Shown here: in pieces, positions 11,126 through 20,310 of the stretch | How positions within the stretch are numbered: the stretch's first letter is position 1 | Layout: each line of letters starts with the position of its first letter | Source: Methylocaldum marinum | Lineage (GTDB): Bacteria; Pseudomonadota; Gammaproteobacteria; Methylococcales; Methylococcaceae | Assembly (NCBI RefSeq): GCF_003584645.1 | Contig: NZ_AP017928.1 | Location: forward strand, 4,068,395-4,132,394 | Length of the DNA: 64,000 bases | Reading direction: 5' to 3' | Notes under the pieces: generated by a model | Database searches by the model: none | Told to the model about the DNA's origin: nothing | What the model saw: the letters and a program-made list of their open reading frames with translations, nothing else | Program-made: the position numbers and the translations under genes

Positions 11126-12022
11126 CTAAGGCTTGGTCAGGCGTTCCTCCGCTTCCCGATATTTTTCGGCGGTTTTGGCGATCACTTCCGGCGGCAAGTG
11201 AGGAGCGGGAGGCTGTTTATTCCAGGACAGGGTTTCCAAATAATCCCGCACGAACTGTTTGTCGAAGCTGGGCGGGCTGATGCCGACCCGGTACTGATCG
11301 ACCGGCCAGAAACGGGACGAATCCGGAGTCAGCACCTCGTCGATCAGATAAAGCTGTCCGGAGCCATCCAAACCGAATTCGAACTTCGTATCGGCAATGA
11401 TGATACCCCGCTCGAGGGCATAGGCTGCCGCATCGGTGTAGAGTTTCAGGCTGATGCGCCGGATTTGATCGGCCAGGTCTTTTCCGATCAGTTCGACGGT
11501 TTTATCGAAATTGATATTTTCATCGTGGCTGCCGAATTCCGCCTTGGTCGAGGGCGTGAAAATGGCCTCCGGCAATTTCTCCGCAAGCTGCAATTCGGGC
11601 GGTAGCGCGATGCCGCAAACCGAGCCGGTCTTTTGATAGTCCTTCCAACCCGAGCCGATGAGATAGCCGCGTACAACGGCTTCCACCGGAAGCGGCTTGA
11701 GTTTTTTGACGACGATTCCCCGCTCTTCGACCTGGGCGTGCTCGGCGGGATCGGGAATGACCCGATCCGGTGTCAGGCCGGACAAATGGTTGGGGACGAT
11801 AGATTTAAGCTTTCCAAACCAGAAATTGGAAACGGAGGTGAGTACCCGACCTTTTCCGGGAATGGGATCGGGCAGAATGCAATCGAACGCGGATAAACGA
11901 TCGGTCGTGACGATCAGCATGTGATCGTCGTCGATGTCATAAATGTCGCGGACTTTACCGCGGCCGCGGAGGCTCAAGCTTTTCAGCGAGCTTTCGAATA
12001 GGGTGTCCGGGGCGTTCATCAT
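11126..12022 (-). CDS. purC: SAICAR synthase (long form)
   Basis: Joins aspartate to CAIR in purine synthesis, using ATP. The 298-residue form resembles the yeast ADE1-type enzyme rather than the 237-residue E. coli PurC. Landmarks are [38 protein letters not shown] (start of the ATP grasp), the [15 protein letters not shown] block, '[11 protein letters not shown]' and '[15 protein letters not shown]'. The tail '[15 protein letters not shown]' is the substrate-site helix. Two adjacent ATGs (12022 and 12019) are possible starts. Confidence 0.96.
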   Translation of the reverse strand: MMNAPDTLFESSLKSLSLRGRGKVRDIYDIDDDHMLIVTTDRLSAFDCILPDPIPGKGRVLTSVSNFWFGKLKSIVPNHLSGLTPDRVIPDPAEHAQVEERGIVVKKLKPLPVEAVVRGYLIGSGWKDYQKTGSVCGIALPPELQLAEKLPEAIFTPSTKAEFGSHDENINFDKTVELIGKDLADQIRRISLKLYTDAAAYALERGIIIADTKFEFGLDGSGQLYLIDEVLTPDSSRFWPVDQYRVGISPPSFDKQFVRDYLETLSWNKQPPAPHLPPEVIAKTAEKYREAEERLTKP

Positions 12023-12184
12023 TCCTCTTCGGCAACAGTGGTTGAAACGAACTTCGGCTAAGACCCGGTCGGCGTCTTGGCAGGTCGTAAAGCATGGACC
12101 GCGGCAACGTTGCGGGCTTTATGAATAACCGCCAATCATGTAACTTTGTGGCTTTCACTGCAAGAATAAAAGACCCCTTCAATC

Positions 12185-13012
12185 ATGAATTGGCTCGGCA
12201 AAGTCGTCGGCGGGACGTTCGGTTTGTTCATGGGTGGACCGTTGTTCGCTATTCTCGGCGCTGCCTTGGGGCACCAGTTCGACCGGGTGATGGGCAATGT
12301 CGGTCTGCTGCAAACGGATTTCGTTCCCGGTACACAAAATCGAGCGCAAATGGCCTTTTTCACCGCCACCTTTGCGGTGATGGGCCACATCGCGAAAGCT
12401 GACGGACGGGTGTCGGAAGCCGAAATCAAATCCGCCCGGGCGATCATGGATAGGATGGGACTTTCGGCGGACATGCGCAAAACCGCCATTCGGCTGTTTA
12501 ACGAAGGTAAGCGCCCCGGTTTCCCGCTGGATGGCACCCTGGATCAATTTCGTAGCGAATGTCGCCGCGGGTCTTCGCTGCTGCGCCTGTTCATCGAGTT
12601 GCAGCTGGAGGCGGCCTATGCCGATGGCGTCCTTCACTCGGGGGAGGAACAGCTGCTGCTCCGAATCTGTGACCGGCTTCGGTTTTCCCGGTTCGAATTT
12701 CATGCCATCAAGGCCCGCATGGAGGCGGAACTGCGCTTCGCCCGCACCGAGAACCAGTATTCGCAGTGGCGCCGAGAACGCGCCGCCGGTGCGCGCCGAA
12801 CTTCGACCTCAGACGCCTATGCCGTTCTGGGCGTCACCCCGTCCGCCAGCGACCAAGAAATCAGGCGAGCTTACCGAAGACTGATGAGCCAGCACCATCC
12901 CGACAAATTGGTTGCCAACGGCTTGTCCGAGGAAATGGTGAAATTAGCCACCGAGAAGACCCAACAAATTCGCAGCGCCTATGAAGTCATCGCCAAAGCC
13001 CGAAAGCTTTGA
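12185..13012 (+). CDS. djlA: DnaJ-like membrane co-chaperone DjlA
   Basis: A type III J-domain protein that activates DnaK at the inner membrane. The 275 residues follow the E. coli layout: an N-terminal glycine-rich membrane span (GKVVGGTFGLFMGGPLFAILG), a TerB-like helical domain (FFTATFAVMGHIAKADGRVSEAEI... and 'AYADGVLHSGEE'), and a C-terminal J domain (DAYAVLGVTPSASDQEIRRAYRRLMSQHHPDKL) with the essential HPD. yajQ follows 42 bases later on the same strand. Confidence 0.95.
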   Translation: MNWLGKVVGGTFGLFMGGPLFAILGAALGHQFDRVMGNVGLLQTDFVPGTQNRAQMAFFTATFAVMGHIAKADGRVSEAEIKSARAIMDRMGLSADMRKTAIRLFNEGKRPGFPLDGTLDQFRSECRRGSSLLRLFIELQLEAAYADGVLHSGEEQLLLRICDRLRFSRFEFHAIKARMEAELRFARTENQYSQWRRERAAGARRTSTSDAYAVLGVTPSASDQEIRRAYRRLMSQHHPDKLVANGLSEEMVKLATEKTQQIRSAYEVIAKARKL

Positions 13013-13054
13013 GCGCATGCGATATTTTCCAAATACGCTCCAAGAGGATATCTT

Positions 13055-13537
13055 ATGCCATCGTTCGACATCGTATCGGAAGTCAACCTGCACGAAGTGA
13101 GCAATGCGGTCGATCAGGCTAACCGCGAAGTCGGAACCCGTTTCGATTTCAAGGGTACCAACGCCCATTACGATCTCGCGGAAGCCGTCGTAACCCTGCA
13201 CGCGCAGACCGAATTCCAGCTTCAGCAAATGATGGACATCCTGCATACCAAGTTGGCCAAGCGCGGGGTCGACATCGCCAGTCTCAAAACCGATCTGCCT
13301 CAGGTTTCCGGCAGGGAGGCGCGTCAGACCGTAACCGTGCGCCAAGGGATCGATTCCACGCTCGCCAAGACCATCGTCAAACTGATCAAGGACAGCAAGC
13401 TGAAAGTACAAGCCGCGATTCAGGGCGAACAGGTCCGGGTGACGGGCAAGAAGAGAGACGATCTGCAAGATGTCATCGCATTGCTGCGCGAGGCCAAGCT
13501 GGAATTGCCATTGCAGTACGTCAATTTCCGGGATTGA
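13055..13537 (+). CDS. yajQ: YajQ/DUF520 nucleotide-binding protein
   Basis: A 160-residue protein of the YajQ family, two ferredoxin-like folds reported to bind nucleotides; the Xanthomonas homologue is a cyclic-di-GMP effector. It matches along its whole length: MPSFDIVSEVNLHEVSNAVDQANREV, 'TRFDFKG', 'VRQGIDSTLAKTIVKLIKDSKLKVQAAIQG' and the C-terminal 'LPLQYVNFRD'. An AGAGGA ribosome binding site lies upstream of the ATG. A direct role in this organism cannot be told from sequence. Confidence 0.95.
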   Translation: MPSFDIVSEVNLHEVSNAVDQANREVGTRFDFKGTNAHYDLAEAVVTLHAQTEFQLQQMMDILHTKLAKRGVDIASLKTDLPQVSGREARQTVTVRQGIDSTLAKTIVKLIKDSKLKVQAAIQGEQVRVTGKKRDDLQDVIALLREAKLELPLQYVNFRD

Positions 13538-13656
13538 GCGGTTTCGGCGTGGCACGGGGACCGCTCCCGCAGTATTCAGCGCTTGTATGCCAGGTGCGGT
13601 TGTGCCCAATTCTGATATGTGTGCGAGTGAATCTGCGGTTGTTACCGACCAGCAAG

Positions 13657-13692
13657 GCCGCCTGCCGACGCGTTTCGTCGGCAGGCGGCTTT
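13657..13692. terminator. Strong hairpin, likely bidirectional terminator (yajQ / norB)
   Basis: A perfect 14-base stem, GCCGCCTGCCGACG (13657-13670) with CGTCGGCAGGCGGC (13676-13689), around a 5-base loop, followed on the plus strand by TTT and preceded by AA. It sits between the convergent ends of yajQ and norB. Confidence 0.75.
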
Positions 13693-13709
13693 CGGCAATC
13701 CTTTTGGGA

Positions 13710-15998
13710 TCAGTTTCGTTCCGTTGCGAACGCGGGCTCTTCATCCTGCAGCGATAGCTGACTCGATCGCTGCAACAAGCCGCTGACGACTTGCCATGCG
13801 ATCGACAACGCGCCAACGATGAAGACGACATCGCCAAACGTGCGCACCCAGCGCAGCGTCTCGAGGACGGGTTGCTGCAGAAAGGCTTCGCTGCGCGCAT
13901 ACCACAGGCCCTGGCTGACGCTGGCATGGAATTGGAACAGTCCGATAGGTAAGAGACTGGTGGCGATCATCAGCACCAGCCCTGCATTGAGCCACCAGAA
14001 GCCTGTCTTCATCAGCCGCTCGCTGAACACCAATTCCGGACGCACATAGCGCAGCACTAGCAGGGTGAAGCCCAGCGCGAGGAAGCCGTACACGCCGAAC
14101 AGTGCGGCATGGGCGTGCACCGGCGTGGTGTTGAGCCCTTGTACATAGTAGAGCGAAATCGGCGGGTTGATCATGAAGCCGAATACGCCCGCGCCCAGCA
14201 TGTTCCAGAAGGCGACGGCGATGAAACACATCAGCGGCCATTTCAGGTTCGTCATCCACGTCGCGCGATCCTTGAGACGCCAGTTCTCCCAGGCCTCGTA
14301 ACCGAGCACCACCAGCGGAACCACTTCGAGCGCGCTGAAACTCGCGCCCACGGCCATGATCGGCGTGGTCGTGCCGGAGAAATAGAGGTGATGAAACGTG
14401 CCGGGCACGCCGCCGAGCATGAACAGCGAGGCCGAGGCCAGGCTGGCGGTCGTCGCCATGCGCACGGAAACGAGGCCCAGCGTGGAGAAGACGAAGGCCA
14501 GCGCCGTGGTGGCGAACACTTCGAAGAAACCTTCGACCCAAAGATGCACTACCCACCAGCGCCAGTACTCCATCACCGACAGGTGCGTCCGCTCGCCGTA
14601 GAAAAACCCGGCGCTGTAAAAGAGGCCGATGGCCACGACCGAGGCGGTGAACAGGGCCAGCAGGTTTTTGTCGCCCGCCCGTTTGAATGCCGGCACGATG
14701 CCGCGCAGCATCAGCACCAGCCAGAAGGCGACGCCGACAAACTTGCCGATCTGCCACAGCCGGCCGAGATCCACGTACTCGAACCCTTGATGGCCGAGCC
14801 AGAAGTTGAGCTCTTTCGGCATGATTTGCGCGATCGCCAGGTAGTTGCCGATGAAAGAACCGAGCACTACAACCACCAGCGCCCAGAACAGGATGTCCAC
14901 GCCTATCTTCTGATAGGCCGGGTCCTTTCCGCCGTTGATGAGCGGCGCGAGAAACAGGCCGGCGGCCAAGAAGCCCGTGGCGATCCAGAACAAGGCGCTC
15001 TGGATATGCCAGGTGCGCGCCAATGAATAAGGCAGCCATCTCGAAATATCGAGTCCGTAGAACTCTTGCCCTTCCACCGTGTAATGCGCGGTAAGACCGC
15101 CCAAGAGGACCTGGAAGGAGAACAGCGCGACCACCAGGAACAGATATTTCCCCAAGGCCCGTTGCGAGGGCGTGAGCGCGATCAGGGACAGGGGATCGCG
15201 CGCCGGGGCTTTCGGGTCGCTTCCATCGTGCTTCCGCAGGAACGCCCAGCCCCAGATCAGGAAGCCGACGCCGGCCATCATGAAGGCAACGCTGGCGATC
15301 GACCACACGATGTTCTCGCCGGTGGGCCGGTTGCCGATCAGCGGTTCGTGCGGCCAGTTGTTGGTATAGGTGGCGCTGGAACCGGGGCGCTCGGTCGCGG
15401 CGGCCCAGGCGGTCCAGAAGAAAAAGGCCGAGAGGTCGCCACGCCGTTCGGCGCTCGGCAGCGTGGCCTCTTTCATGGCGTAGCTTTCGCGGGTGCTCCG
15501 TAGCTCGGGCGCATCGCCGAACAGCCGGTCGTAATAAGCGGCAGTTCGTGCGATCGCTTCGGCTCGCTGCACCGAGACCGTCGCGGTGCCGGTCGCTTCA
15601 TCGAAGGTATTGTGCCGATATTCATGCTTCAGGCGCGCCGTCAGTATCGCCTGGCGTTCCCCGTCGAGAGCGTCGAAGCTCATGCCGTATTCTGCTCGTG
15701 CGGCCAGTTCCAGCCAATTCGACAGCTCCCGGTGCAGCCAGTCGGCGGTCCAGTCCGGCGCCTGATAAGCGCCATGCCCCCAGATCGAGCCCAGCTGCAT
15801 ACCGCCTACGGACTGCCAGGCGGTCTGTCCGTCGAGAATGCGCTCCTGTGTGTAAAGCGTTCGACCTTCATCCGTGATGATGCGCTGAGGAACCGGTGGC
15901 GCGCTGCGATAGATCTCGGCGCCGTAATATCCGAGCAAGGTGAAGGTCACGGCCAGTACGCCGATCAGCGTAAACCAGAGTTTGCGGTAATTACCCAT
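13710..15998 (-). CDS. norB: Quinol-dependent nitric oxide reductase (qNOR)
   Basis: Single-subunit NO reductase that takes electrons from quinol to reduce two NO to N2O in the inner membrane. The 762-residue length, with an N-terminal periplasmic cytochrome-c-like domain after the first span, is the qNOR form rather than cNorB. Metal-binding residues are visible: the heme histidine in RTWHIQSALFW, the FeB histidine and glutamate in VVHLWVEGFFEVF, the HH pair in GTFHHLYFSG, and the two heme histidines in PVHAHAALFG. It overlaps the upstream ric gene by 8 bases and has a GGAGG ribosome binding site, so the two are co-translated. The canonical VEGFFE sequence argues against an NO dismutase. Confidence 0.96.
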   Translation of the reverse strand: MGNYRKLWFTLIGVLAVTFTLLGYYGAEIYRSAPPVPQRIITDEGRTLYTQERILDGQTAWQSVGGMQLGSIWGHGAYQAPDWTADWLHRELSNWLELAARAEYGMSFDALDGERQAILTARLKHEYRHNTFDEATGTATVSVQRAEAIARTAAYYDRLFGDAPELRSTRESYAMKEATLPSAERRGDLSAFFFWTAWAAATERPGSSATYTNNWPHEPLIGNRPTGENIVWSIASVAFMMAGVGFLIWGWAFLRKHDGSDPKAPARDPLSLIALTPSQRALGKYLFLVVALFSFQVLLGGLTAHYTVEGQEFYGLDISRWLPYSLARTWHIQSALFWIATGFLAAGLFLAPLINGGKDPAYQKIGVDILFWALVVVVLGSFIGNYLAIAQIMPKELNFWLGHQGFEYVDLGRLWQIGKFVGVAFWLVLMLRGIVPAFKRAGDKNLLALFTASVVAIGLFYSAGFFYGERTHLSVMEYWRWWVVHLWVEGFFEVFATTALAFVFSTLGLVSVRMATTASLASASLFMLGGVPGTFHHLYFSGTTTPIMAVGASFSALEVVPLVVLGYEAWENWRLKDRATWMTNLKWPLMCFIAVAFWNMLGAGVFGFMINPPISLYYVQGLNTTPVHAHAALFGVYGFLALGFTLLVLRYVRPELVFSERLMKTGFWWLNAGLVLMIATSLLPIGLFQFHASVSQGLWYARSEAFLQQPVLETLRWVRTFGDVVFIVGALSIAWQVVSGLLQRSSQLSLQDEEPAFATERN

Positions 15999-16668
15999 GA
16001 GAGGCCTCCGTTTTTTGTATGGGGGTCGCGGTTTGGAAGAGGACCTTGTCCTCCAGATAGACGTGCTCCATCAGGTCCACGCATAGCGCCGCCAGCCCCA
16101 GATACAGCGCACGCCAAGTGTTGCAGGCGGCGGGAGGGAGAGTGAGGCCGCCGGTGAGTTCGTTGAGGCGCTCGAGCGCTTCGCCGTGATGGCGATCTTC
16201 CATGCGCATGACCAGAATCAGCGTGCGCGCGGAGGTTCCTTCGCCCCGAGCCATGAGCGGGAACAGCACCTGCTCCTCCGCTTGCATGTGATTTTCAAGT
16301 TCCTGCCGCAGGCTATCGAGGGAGTCCGCCAGCCCGCGCGGGCTGGCGGGATGTTCGCCGTGTACCTGTTCGACCTTGCGCGCCAGGCGGATCAGTTCCG
16401 GCAGTTGCTGGCGGTGCCGTTGGTGAAAGCGTTCCAGAATATGCGCGATGAGTTCCGACGGGGGCGCATCCTCCCATGTGCCGGCCCTCGAAGTCCGCTG
16501 GCTCGCGATCCTCTCGAGCTCGTCATCGATCTCCTGTGCCCGCCGCCCTTTGGCCCGGGCCGCTTCGCGGAGACTCTGTCCGTCGGGGCGACGGAATTTC
16601 GGTGCGTATTGTTGAAAGATCTGCGTAGCTCCGGCGAGACTGCCCGGAGGTTGGTCGAGTGTGTTCAT
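15991..16668 (-). CDS. RIC/YtfE-type iron-sulfur cluster repair protein (hemerythrin-like)
   Basis: A 225-residue di-iron protein of the YtfE/ScdA/DnrN family, which repairs iron-sulfur clusters damaged by NO. The hemerythrin-like region carries the expected His/Glu set (IAHILERFHQRH, LENHMQAEEQVLFP, MEDRHHGEALERL, LMEHVYLEDKVLF). The N-terminal ScdA-like segment (QIFQQYAPKFRRPDGQSLREAARAKG) is present but lacks the Cys-Cys pair normally in it. The open frame extends upstream to 17022, through the regulatory region, so I chose MNTLDQPPG at 16668, which has a GGAG ribosome binding site. It is the first gene of the ric-norB operon. Confidence 0.9.
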   Translation of the reverse strand: MNTLDQPPGSLAGATQIFQQYAPKFRRPDGQSLREAARAKGRRAQEIDDELERIASQRTSRAGTWEDAPPSELIAHILERFHQRHRQQLPELIRLARKVEQVHGEHPASPRGLADSLDSLRQELENHMQAEEQVLFPLMARGEGTSARTLILVMRMEDRHHGEALERLNELTGGLTLPPAACNTWRALYLGLAALCVDLMEHVYLEDKVLFQTATPIQKTEASHG

Positions 16669-16701
16669 GATCGGCTCCACTAAGAATCTCGATATTCCCT
16701 T

Positions 16702-16717
16702 AGCAAGCTGCAGGCCA
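16702..16717 (-). promoter_or_regulatory. Sigma-54 promoter of ric-norB
   Basis: On the minus strand TGGCCTGCAGCTTGCT matches the -24/-12 consensus TGGCACG-N4-TTGCW at 10 of 12 defined positions, with the required 10 bases between GG and GC. It lies 34 bases before the ric start codon and about 40 bases from the nearest NorR operator, as expected for an enhancer-dependent promoter. Confidence 0.8.
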
Positions 16718-16757
16718 CATGAAGTTTGCAATAGACTCATATACTTAGATAAGAAAC

Positions 16758-16814
16758 GGTAATTTTTACCGCGATGTGATATGGTTCTTTTTACCATATA
16801 CGGTAGAAACAACC
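16758..16814. promoter_or_regulatory. Three NorR operator sites
   Basis: Three GGT-N7-ACC elements lie in tandem: GGTAATTTTTACC (16758-16770), GGTTCTTTTTACC (16783-16795) and GGTAGAAACAACC (16802-16814). They match the known NorR enhancer pattern GT-N7-AC, and in E. coli and Ralstonia three sites are likewise found upstream of the NO-detoxification operon. The third touches the norR start codon, so NorR binding may also repress its own gene. Confidence 0.85.
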
Positions 16815-18368
16815 ATGATTGAGGGTATGCTGATCGCCGACCTGGCGGCCGACTTGCCGCAGGCCGTGCGCTTGCAAAGACTGGTAACCGCCTTGCGGGC
16901 TCAGTTTCGCTGCGGGGCGGTGGCGTTATTGCGTTTGGAGGAGGCTCATTTGCGTCCGGTCGCCGTCGACGGCCTGGTGCGCGATGCCTTGGGCAGGCGT
17001 TTTGCGATGAGCGAGCATCCACGCCTTGCCGCCATTCTTTCGCGCCGCGATCTCACATGCTTCGATCACGACAGCACGCTGCCCGACCCTTACGACGGGC
17101 TGATCGAGACGCATGTCGGCGAGCCACTGCCGGTGCATGACTGCATGGGCATCAGTCTGTTCGTGGAAGATCAGCCGTGGGGCGCGGTCACGCTGGATGC
17201 CTTGCAGGTCGGGGTGTTCGACGACATGGCGCGGGATTGCCTGCGCCAATATAAGGCATTGATCGAAGCCTCCATACGGGTGACCCGGTTGGAAGCCGAA
17301 ATCCGTAAGTTGCGGCTTGCTCAGGAAAAGGGATCGCTCGCCGCATCGCCGTTGGAGGACGACGGCGAGATCGTCGGTCAGAGCCAGGCCATCACGCAAT
17401 TGCTGCGGGAACTCGATGTGGTGGCCGACTCCGAACTCCCGGTGCTGTTGTTGGGCGAGACCGGCGTGGGCAAGGAATTGTTCGCGCGTAGGCTGCACCG
17501 CCTGTCGCGCCGCCGTGCCGGACCTCTGGTTCACGTCAACTGTGCGGCCTTGCCCGAATCGCTGGCCGAGAGCGAGCTGTTCGGCCATGCCAAGGGTGCG
17601 TTCTCGGGGGCGGCGGTCGAGCGGCCGGGCCGCTTCGAGGCCGCCGAGAACGGCACGCTGTTTCTCGACGAGGTCGGCGAATTGCCGGTCGCGGTTCAGG
17701 CCAAACTCTTGCGTACCCTGCAGAACGGCGAGGTTCAGCGCCTCGGCGAGGATCAGCCTCGGCACGTGAACGTCCGGGTGATCGCCGCGACCAATCGCAA
17801 GCTGCGCGACCAAGTGCGTGACGGGGCTTTCAGAGCGGACCTTTATCACCGTCTCTCGGTCTACCCGGTGCACATACCGCCCCTGCGCGAGCGCGACAAC
17901 GATGTGCTGTTATTGGCCGGCCGCTTTCTGGAACTCAATCGCGCACGACTGGGTTTGCGCAGCTTGCGGCTGGCGCCGGAAGCGGAAACTGCGCTCAGGC
18001 AATATCGCTGGCCGGGCAATGTGCGCGAACTGGAGCACGCGATCAGCCGCGCCGCCTTGAAGATCATGAGTCGCGGCGTCGATCGAAACGATATCGTCAC
18101 CCTGCCCGTCGATTTGCTCGATCTCGACCTCGATCAATTCGAAACCGGTCCCGATGTGCGGGTCGCGCTCCCGGTCGCCGAACCGGTGGCGGGTTCGACG
18201 CTGCGTGCCGCGGTCGAGGAAAGCCAGCTTCGCTGCATACGGGATGCTCTTCGCCTGTGCGGCGGCAATTGGGCCAAGGCCGCACGCCGCTTGGATGTGG
18301 ATCCGAGCAATCTGCACAAGCTCGCGCGACGTCTTGGTCTGAAAGCGGACGGCGCAGCACGCCGCTAA
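16815..18368 (+). CDS. norR: NorR, NO-sensing sigma-54 activator
   Basis: A 517-residue enhancer-binding protein. Its N-terminal GAF domain keeps the residues that hold the NO-sensing ferrous iron in E. coli NorR: DPYDGL, the His and Cys of PVHDCMG and the Asp of VTLDAL. The AAA+ domain has Walker A GETGVGKE, Walker [12 protein letters not shown] and the arginine-finger region; the sigma-54 loop reads GAFSGA instead of GAFTGA. A Fis-type helix-turn-helix ends the protein ([23 protein letters not shown]). An upstream ATG at 16776 is in frame but would put two operators inside the gene; the chosen start aligns with E. coli NorR. It is divergent from its target operon ric-norB. Confidence 0.94.
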   Translation: MIEGMLIADLAADLPQAVRLQRLVTALRAQFRCGAVALLRLEEAHLRPVAVDGLVRDALGRRFAMSEHPRLAAILSRRDLTCFDHDSTLPDPYDGLIETHVGEPLPVHDCMGISLFVEDQPWGAVTLDALQVGVFDDMARDCLRQYKALIEASIRVTRLEAEIRKLRLAQEKGSLAASPLEDDGEIVGQSQAITQLLRELDVVADSELPVLLLGETGVGKELFARRLHRLSRRRAGPLVHVNCAALPESLAESELFGHAKGAFSGAAVERPGRFEAAENGTLFLDEVGELPVAVQAKLLRTLQNGEVQRLGEDQPRHVNVRVIAATNRKLRDQVRDGAFRADLYHRLSVYPVHIPPLRERDNDVLLLAGRFLELNRARLGLRSLRLAPEAETALRQYRWPGNVRELEHAISRAALKIMSRGVDRNDIVTLPVDLLDLDLDQFETGPDVRVALPVAEPVAGSTLRAAVEESQLRCIRDALRLCGGNWAKAARRLDVDPSNLHKLARRLGLKADGAARR

Positions 18369-18745
18369 AAGAAAAATGTGTAGGTCGCGACCAGGATGAC
18401 GCACGCGACTACCCAGCGTCTCGGGTGAACTGTAGTCGTCCACTCTCGAGCCGCGGCGGATCGTCTCCGCCACTGTTCCGCCGCGGCCGCGATAACCCGG
18501 GCCAGCATTGCCCAGAGCTTTCTGACGATGAAAGGCGATACGCCCAGAAATACCGCTAGGCCCAGCCAGGCGGTGACCATTTGCGCAGCGCGGGTGGAGA
18601 GTCCGAAATGCGCTTCCAGCAGGTGTTCGGCCGCAAACTCCACGACCTCCACCAAAAGATGAATGCCTTCCAACAGGAACGAAAAAACGGTATCGCCCTG
18701 AAACGCGATTACCAGTAGAACCAGGGTAATCAGACTTCTATTCAT
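18365..18745 (-). CDS. Small membrane protein, unknown
   Basis: About 126 residues from MNRSLITL (a frame-internal ATG at 18760 would add MEKEI). It has three hydrophobic stretches (about 4-24, 58-80 and the C-terminal [15 protein letters not shown]), with a basic stretch (KLWAMLARVIAAAAEQWRRR) between the last two. No family is recognised. It lies downstream of the outer-membrane factor and HlyD genes on the same strand after about 155 bases, so it could belong to that operon. Its end overlaps the end of norR by 4 bases. Confidence 0.6.
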   Translation of the reverse strand: MNRSLITLVLLVIAFQGDTVFSFLLEGIHLLVEVVEFAAEHLLEAHFGLSTRAAQMVTAWLGLAVFLGVSPFIVRKLWAMLARVIAAAAEQWRRRSAAAREWTTTVHPRRWVVACVILVATYTFFF

Positions 18746-18900
18746 AATCTCCTTCTCCATGTTTGCCTCGGATGGGTTGAAAGACGCTTTTGAATGGGGT
18801 TGACGATGCGCATTTCCGGGACTTCGTTGCGCGTCGAGATGGTCTGACGGTCGATACGTTCATTCGGGATAGCATCGGAGGGCTACGCGCTCGACTTACG

Positions 18901-20223
18901 TCACTCGACTGCTGCCCGATCCATCGAGCGCAGCAGTCTCGCGGAGGATTGGCGGTCCGCATGCAGCTTGCCGTTCCGATCGAGCACGGCTCGGCTAAGC
19001 CGTTCCGGACCGAGTCGCTCGGTAGCCAAGGACTCGGCAGCGGTACAGGTCGCCTCTAACGAATCACTATTCGGAACCAGATTGCCCGCGATGATTTCCT
19101 GCGCTCTGGATTCCGCCTCGACCAACTCATTGGCAAAGATGTCGGTTGCATATTCCGGGGTGACGACCCCCGCCAGCGACGTCTTTATCGGCCGGCCGGG
19201 TTCGTCGATATGGATGGATGTCACCGTGGACAGGCCGGGACGGATGGGCCGCTTCAGGATCTCGTCCTTGCGCAGGGCGATACGCACCGGCACCCGCTGG
19301 ACGATGTGGATGAAATTCCCGGTCGCATTGTCCGGCGGCAACAGCGCGAACACGCTGCCGGTGCCGGGCACCAGGCCTTCGACCGTGCCGTGATAGACAC
19401 GGCGCCGTCCGTAGAGATCGACGATCACCTCGGCGGACTGGCCCGGCCGCACCTTGCGCAGTTCGGTTTCCCGGAGGTTCGCCTCGACCCACAGATGTTC
19501 CAGCGGCACCAGCATGAGCAGCGGTTCTCCGGGATGAACCCGATCGCCGACCTGCGCCTTACGTTTCGCCACGTAACCCGAAACCGGCGCATGGATACAT
19601 TGCCGAACGAAATCCAGGTAGGCGTCGATGAAACGGTGCTTTGCGGCTTCAATCTCGGGGTGTTCCGTGCGACTGGTCCCGCCCACCTGTGCTTCGATAG
19701 CTTGGAGTTCGGCGCCGACTTCCCGGAGTTCGGCATTGAGGGCGGTCATCTGGTCCTCGGCATTTTGCAGGACCTTTTCGGAAACCGAACCGTTCGGATA
19801 CGCCTGGCGGAAGCGCGCCACGTCGTGGCGCACCCGTGCGAGCTGGGCCGAGCGTGCGTCCTGTTTTTGGCAGAGCTGCCGGCGCGTCGCGAATAGCGCG
19901 CCGATGCCGCGCACGGTCCGCCCCAGGTCGCCCTCGCTCTGCCCCAGGGCGGCATGGGCGCGGTGTTCGTCGAGCCGGACCAAGAGGTCGCCCTTGTTCA
20001 CGAACTGAGTTTCTTCGGCCAGGACTTGGGTGACGATGCCGGTCGCATCCGCTTCGACCGGGATCAGATTGCCGGCGACGAAGGCATTGTCGGTCTCGAC
20101 CCGGAAACAGCCGCGCACCCACCAGTAGATAGCCGTGGCCGGCGCGCTCGCGAGCACGGCCAGTGCCACCAGCAAAAGACGGCGGTTGCGCCGGGCGCGG
20201 ATCGCCTTCGGATGAATCTTCAT
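18901..20223 (-). CDS. HlyD/EmrA-family membrane fusion protein
   Basis: A 440-residue periplasmic adaptor. It has one N-terminal membrane anchor (about 15-36), a lipoyl/barrel-sandwich half (VEADATGIVTQVLAEETQFVNKGDLLVRLD), a long alpha-helical hairpin (about 90-190), the second half-motif (IHAPVSGYVAKRKAQVGDRVHPGEPLLMLVP) and the beta-barrel region 'WVEANLRETELRKVRPGQSAEV', as in EmrA and VceA. Such adaptors link an inner-membrane MFS or ABC pump to a TolC-type channel. The outer-membrane factor gene lies 87 bases upstream, but no pump gene is nearby. The C-terminal 80 residues are less typical. Confidence 0.9.
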   Translation of the reverse strand: MKIHPKAIRARRNRRLLLVALAVLASAPATAIYWWVRGCFRVETDNAFVAGNLIPVEADATGIVTQVLAEETQFVNKGDLLVRLDEHRAHAALGQSEGDLGRTVRGIGALFATRRQLCQKQDARSAQLARVRHDVARFRQAYPNGSVSEKVLQNAEDQMTALNAELREVGAELQAIEAQVGGTSRTEHPEIEAAKHRFIDAYLDFVRQCIHAPVSGYVAKRKAQVGDRVHPGEPLLMLVPLEHLWVEANLRETELRKVRPGQSAEVIVDLYGRRRVYHGTVEGLVPGTGSVFALLPPDNATGNFIHIVQRVPVRIALRKDEILKRPIRPGLSTVTSIHIDEPGRPIKTSLAGVVTPEYATDIFANELVEAESRAQEIIAGNLVPNSDSLEATCTAAESLATERLGPERLSRAVLDRNGKLHADRQSSARLLRSMDRAAVE

Positions 20224-20310
20224 ACGTGAACAGTCGAATGTGTGGGCGGAGTCATTTTGTTGCTCAATAGGGCAGCGTCGGCGTTTGGTTCTCGTTTCTG
20301 CCGCGCGCGC

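Noticed and set aside
13741-15306. 521-residue frame inside norB
   Set aside because: It is an Arg/Ala-rich shadow of the GC-rich norB gene in another frame with no family features.
13710-15998. Possible NO dismutase instead of NO reductase
   Set aside because: The catalytic block is canonical qNOR (VVHLWVEGFFEVF), without the substitutions known in dismutases as far as I can see.
15991-17022. 343-residue reading for the hemerythrin-like gene
   Set aside because: The first 118 codons run through the operators and the divergent norR start and are low-complexity; MNTLDQ at 16668 has the ribosome binding site.
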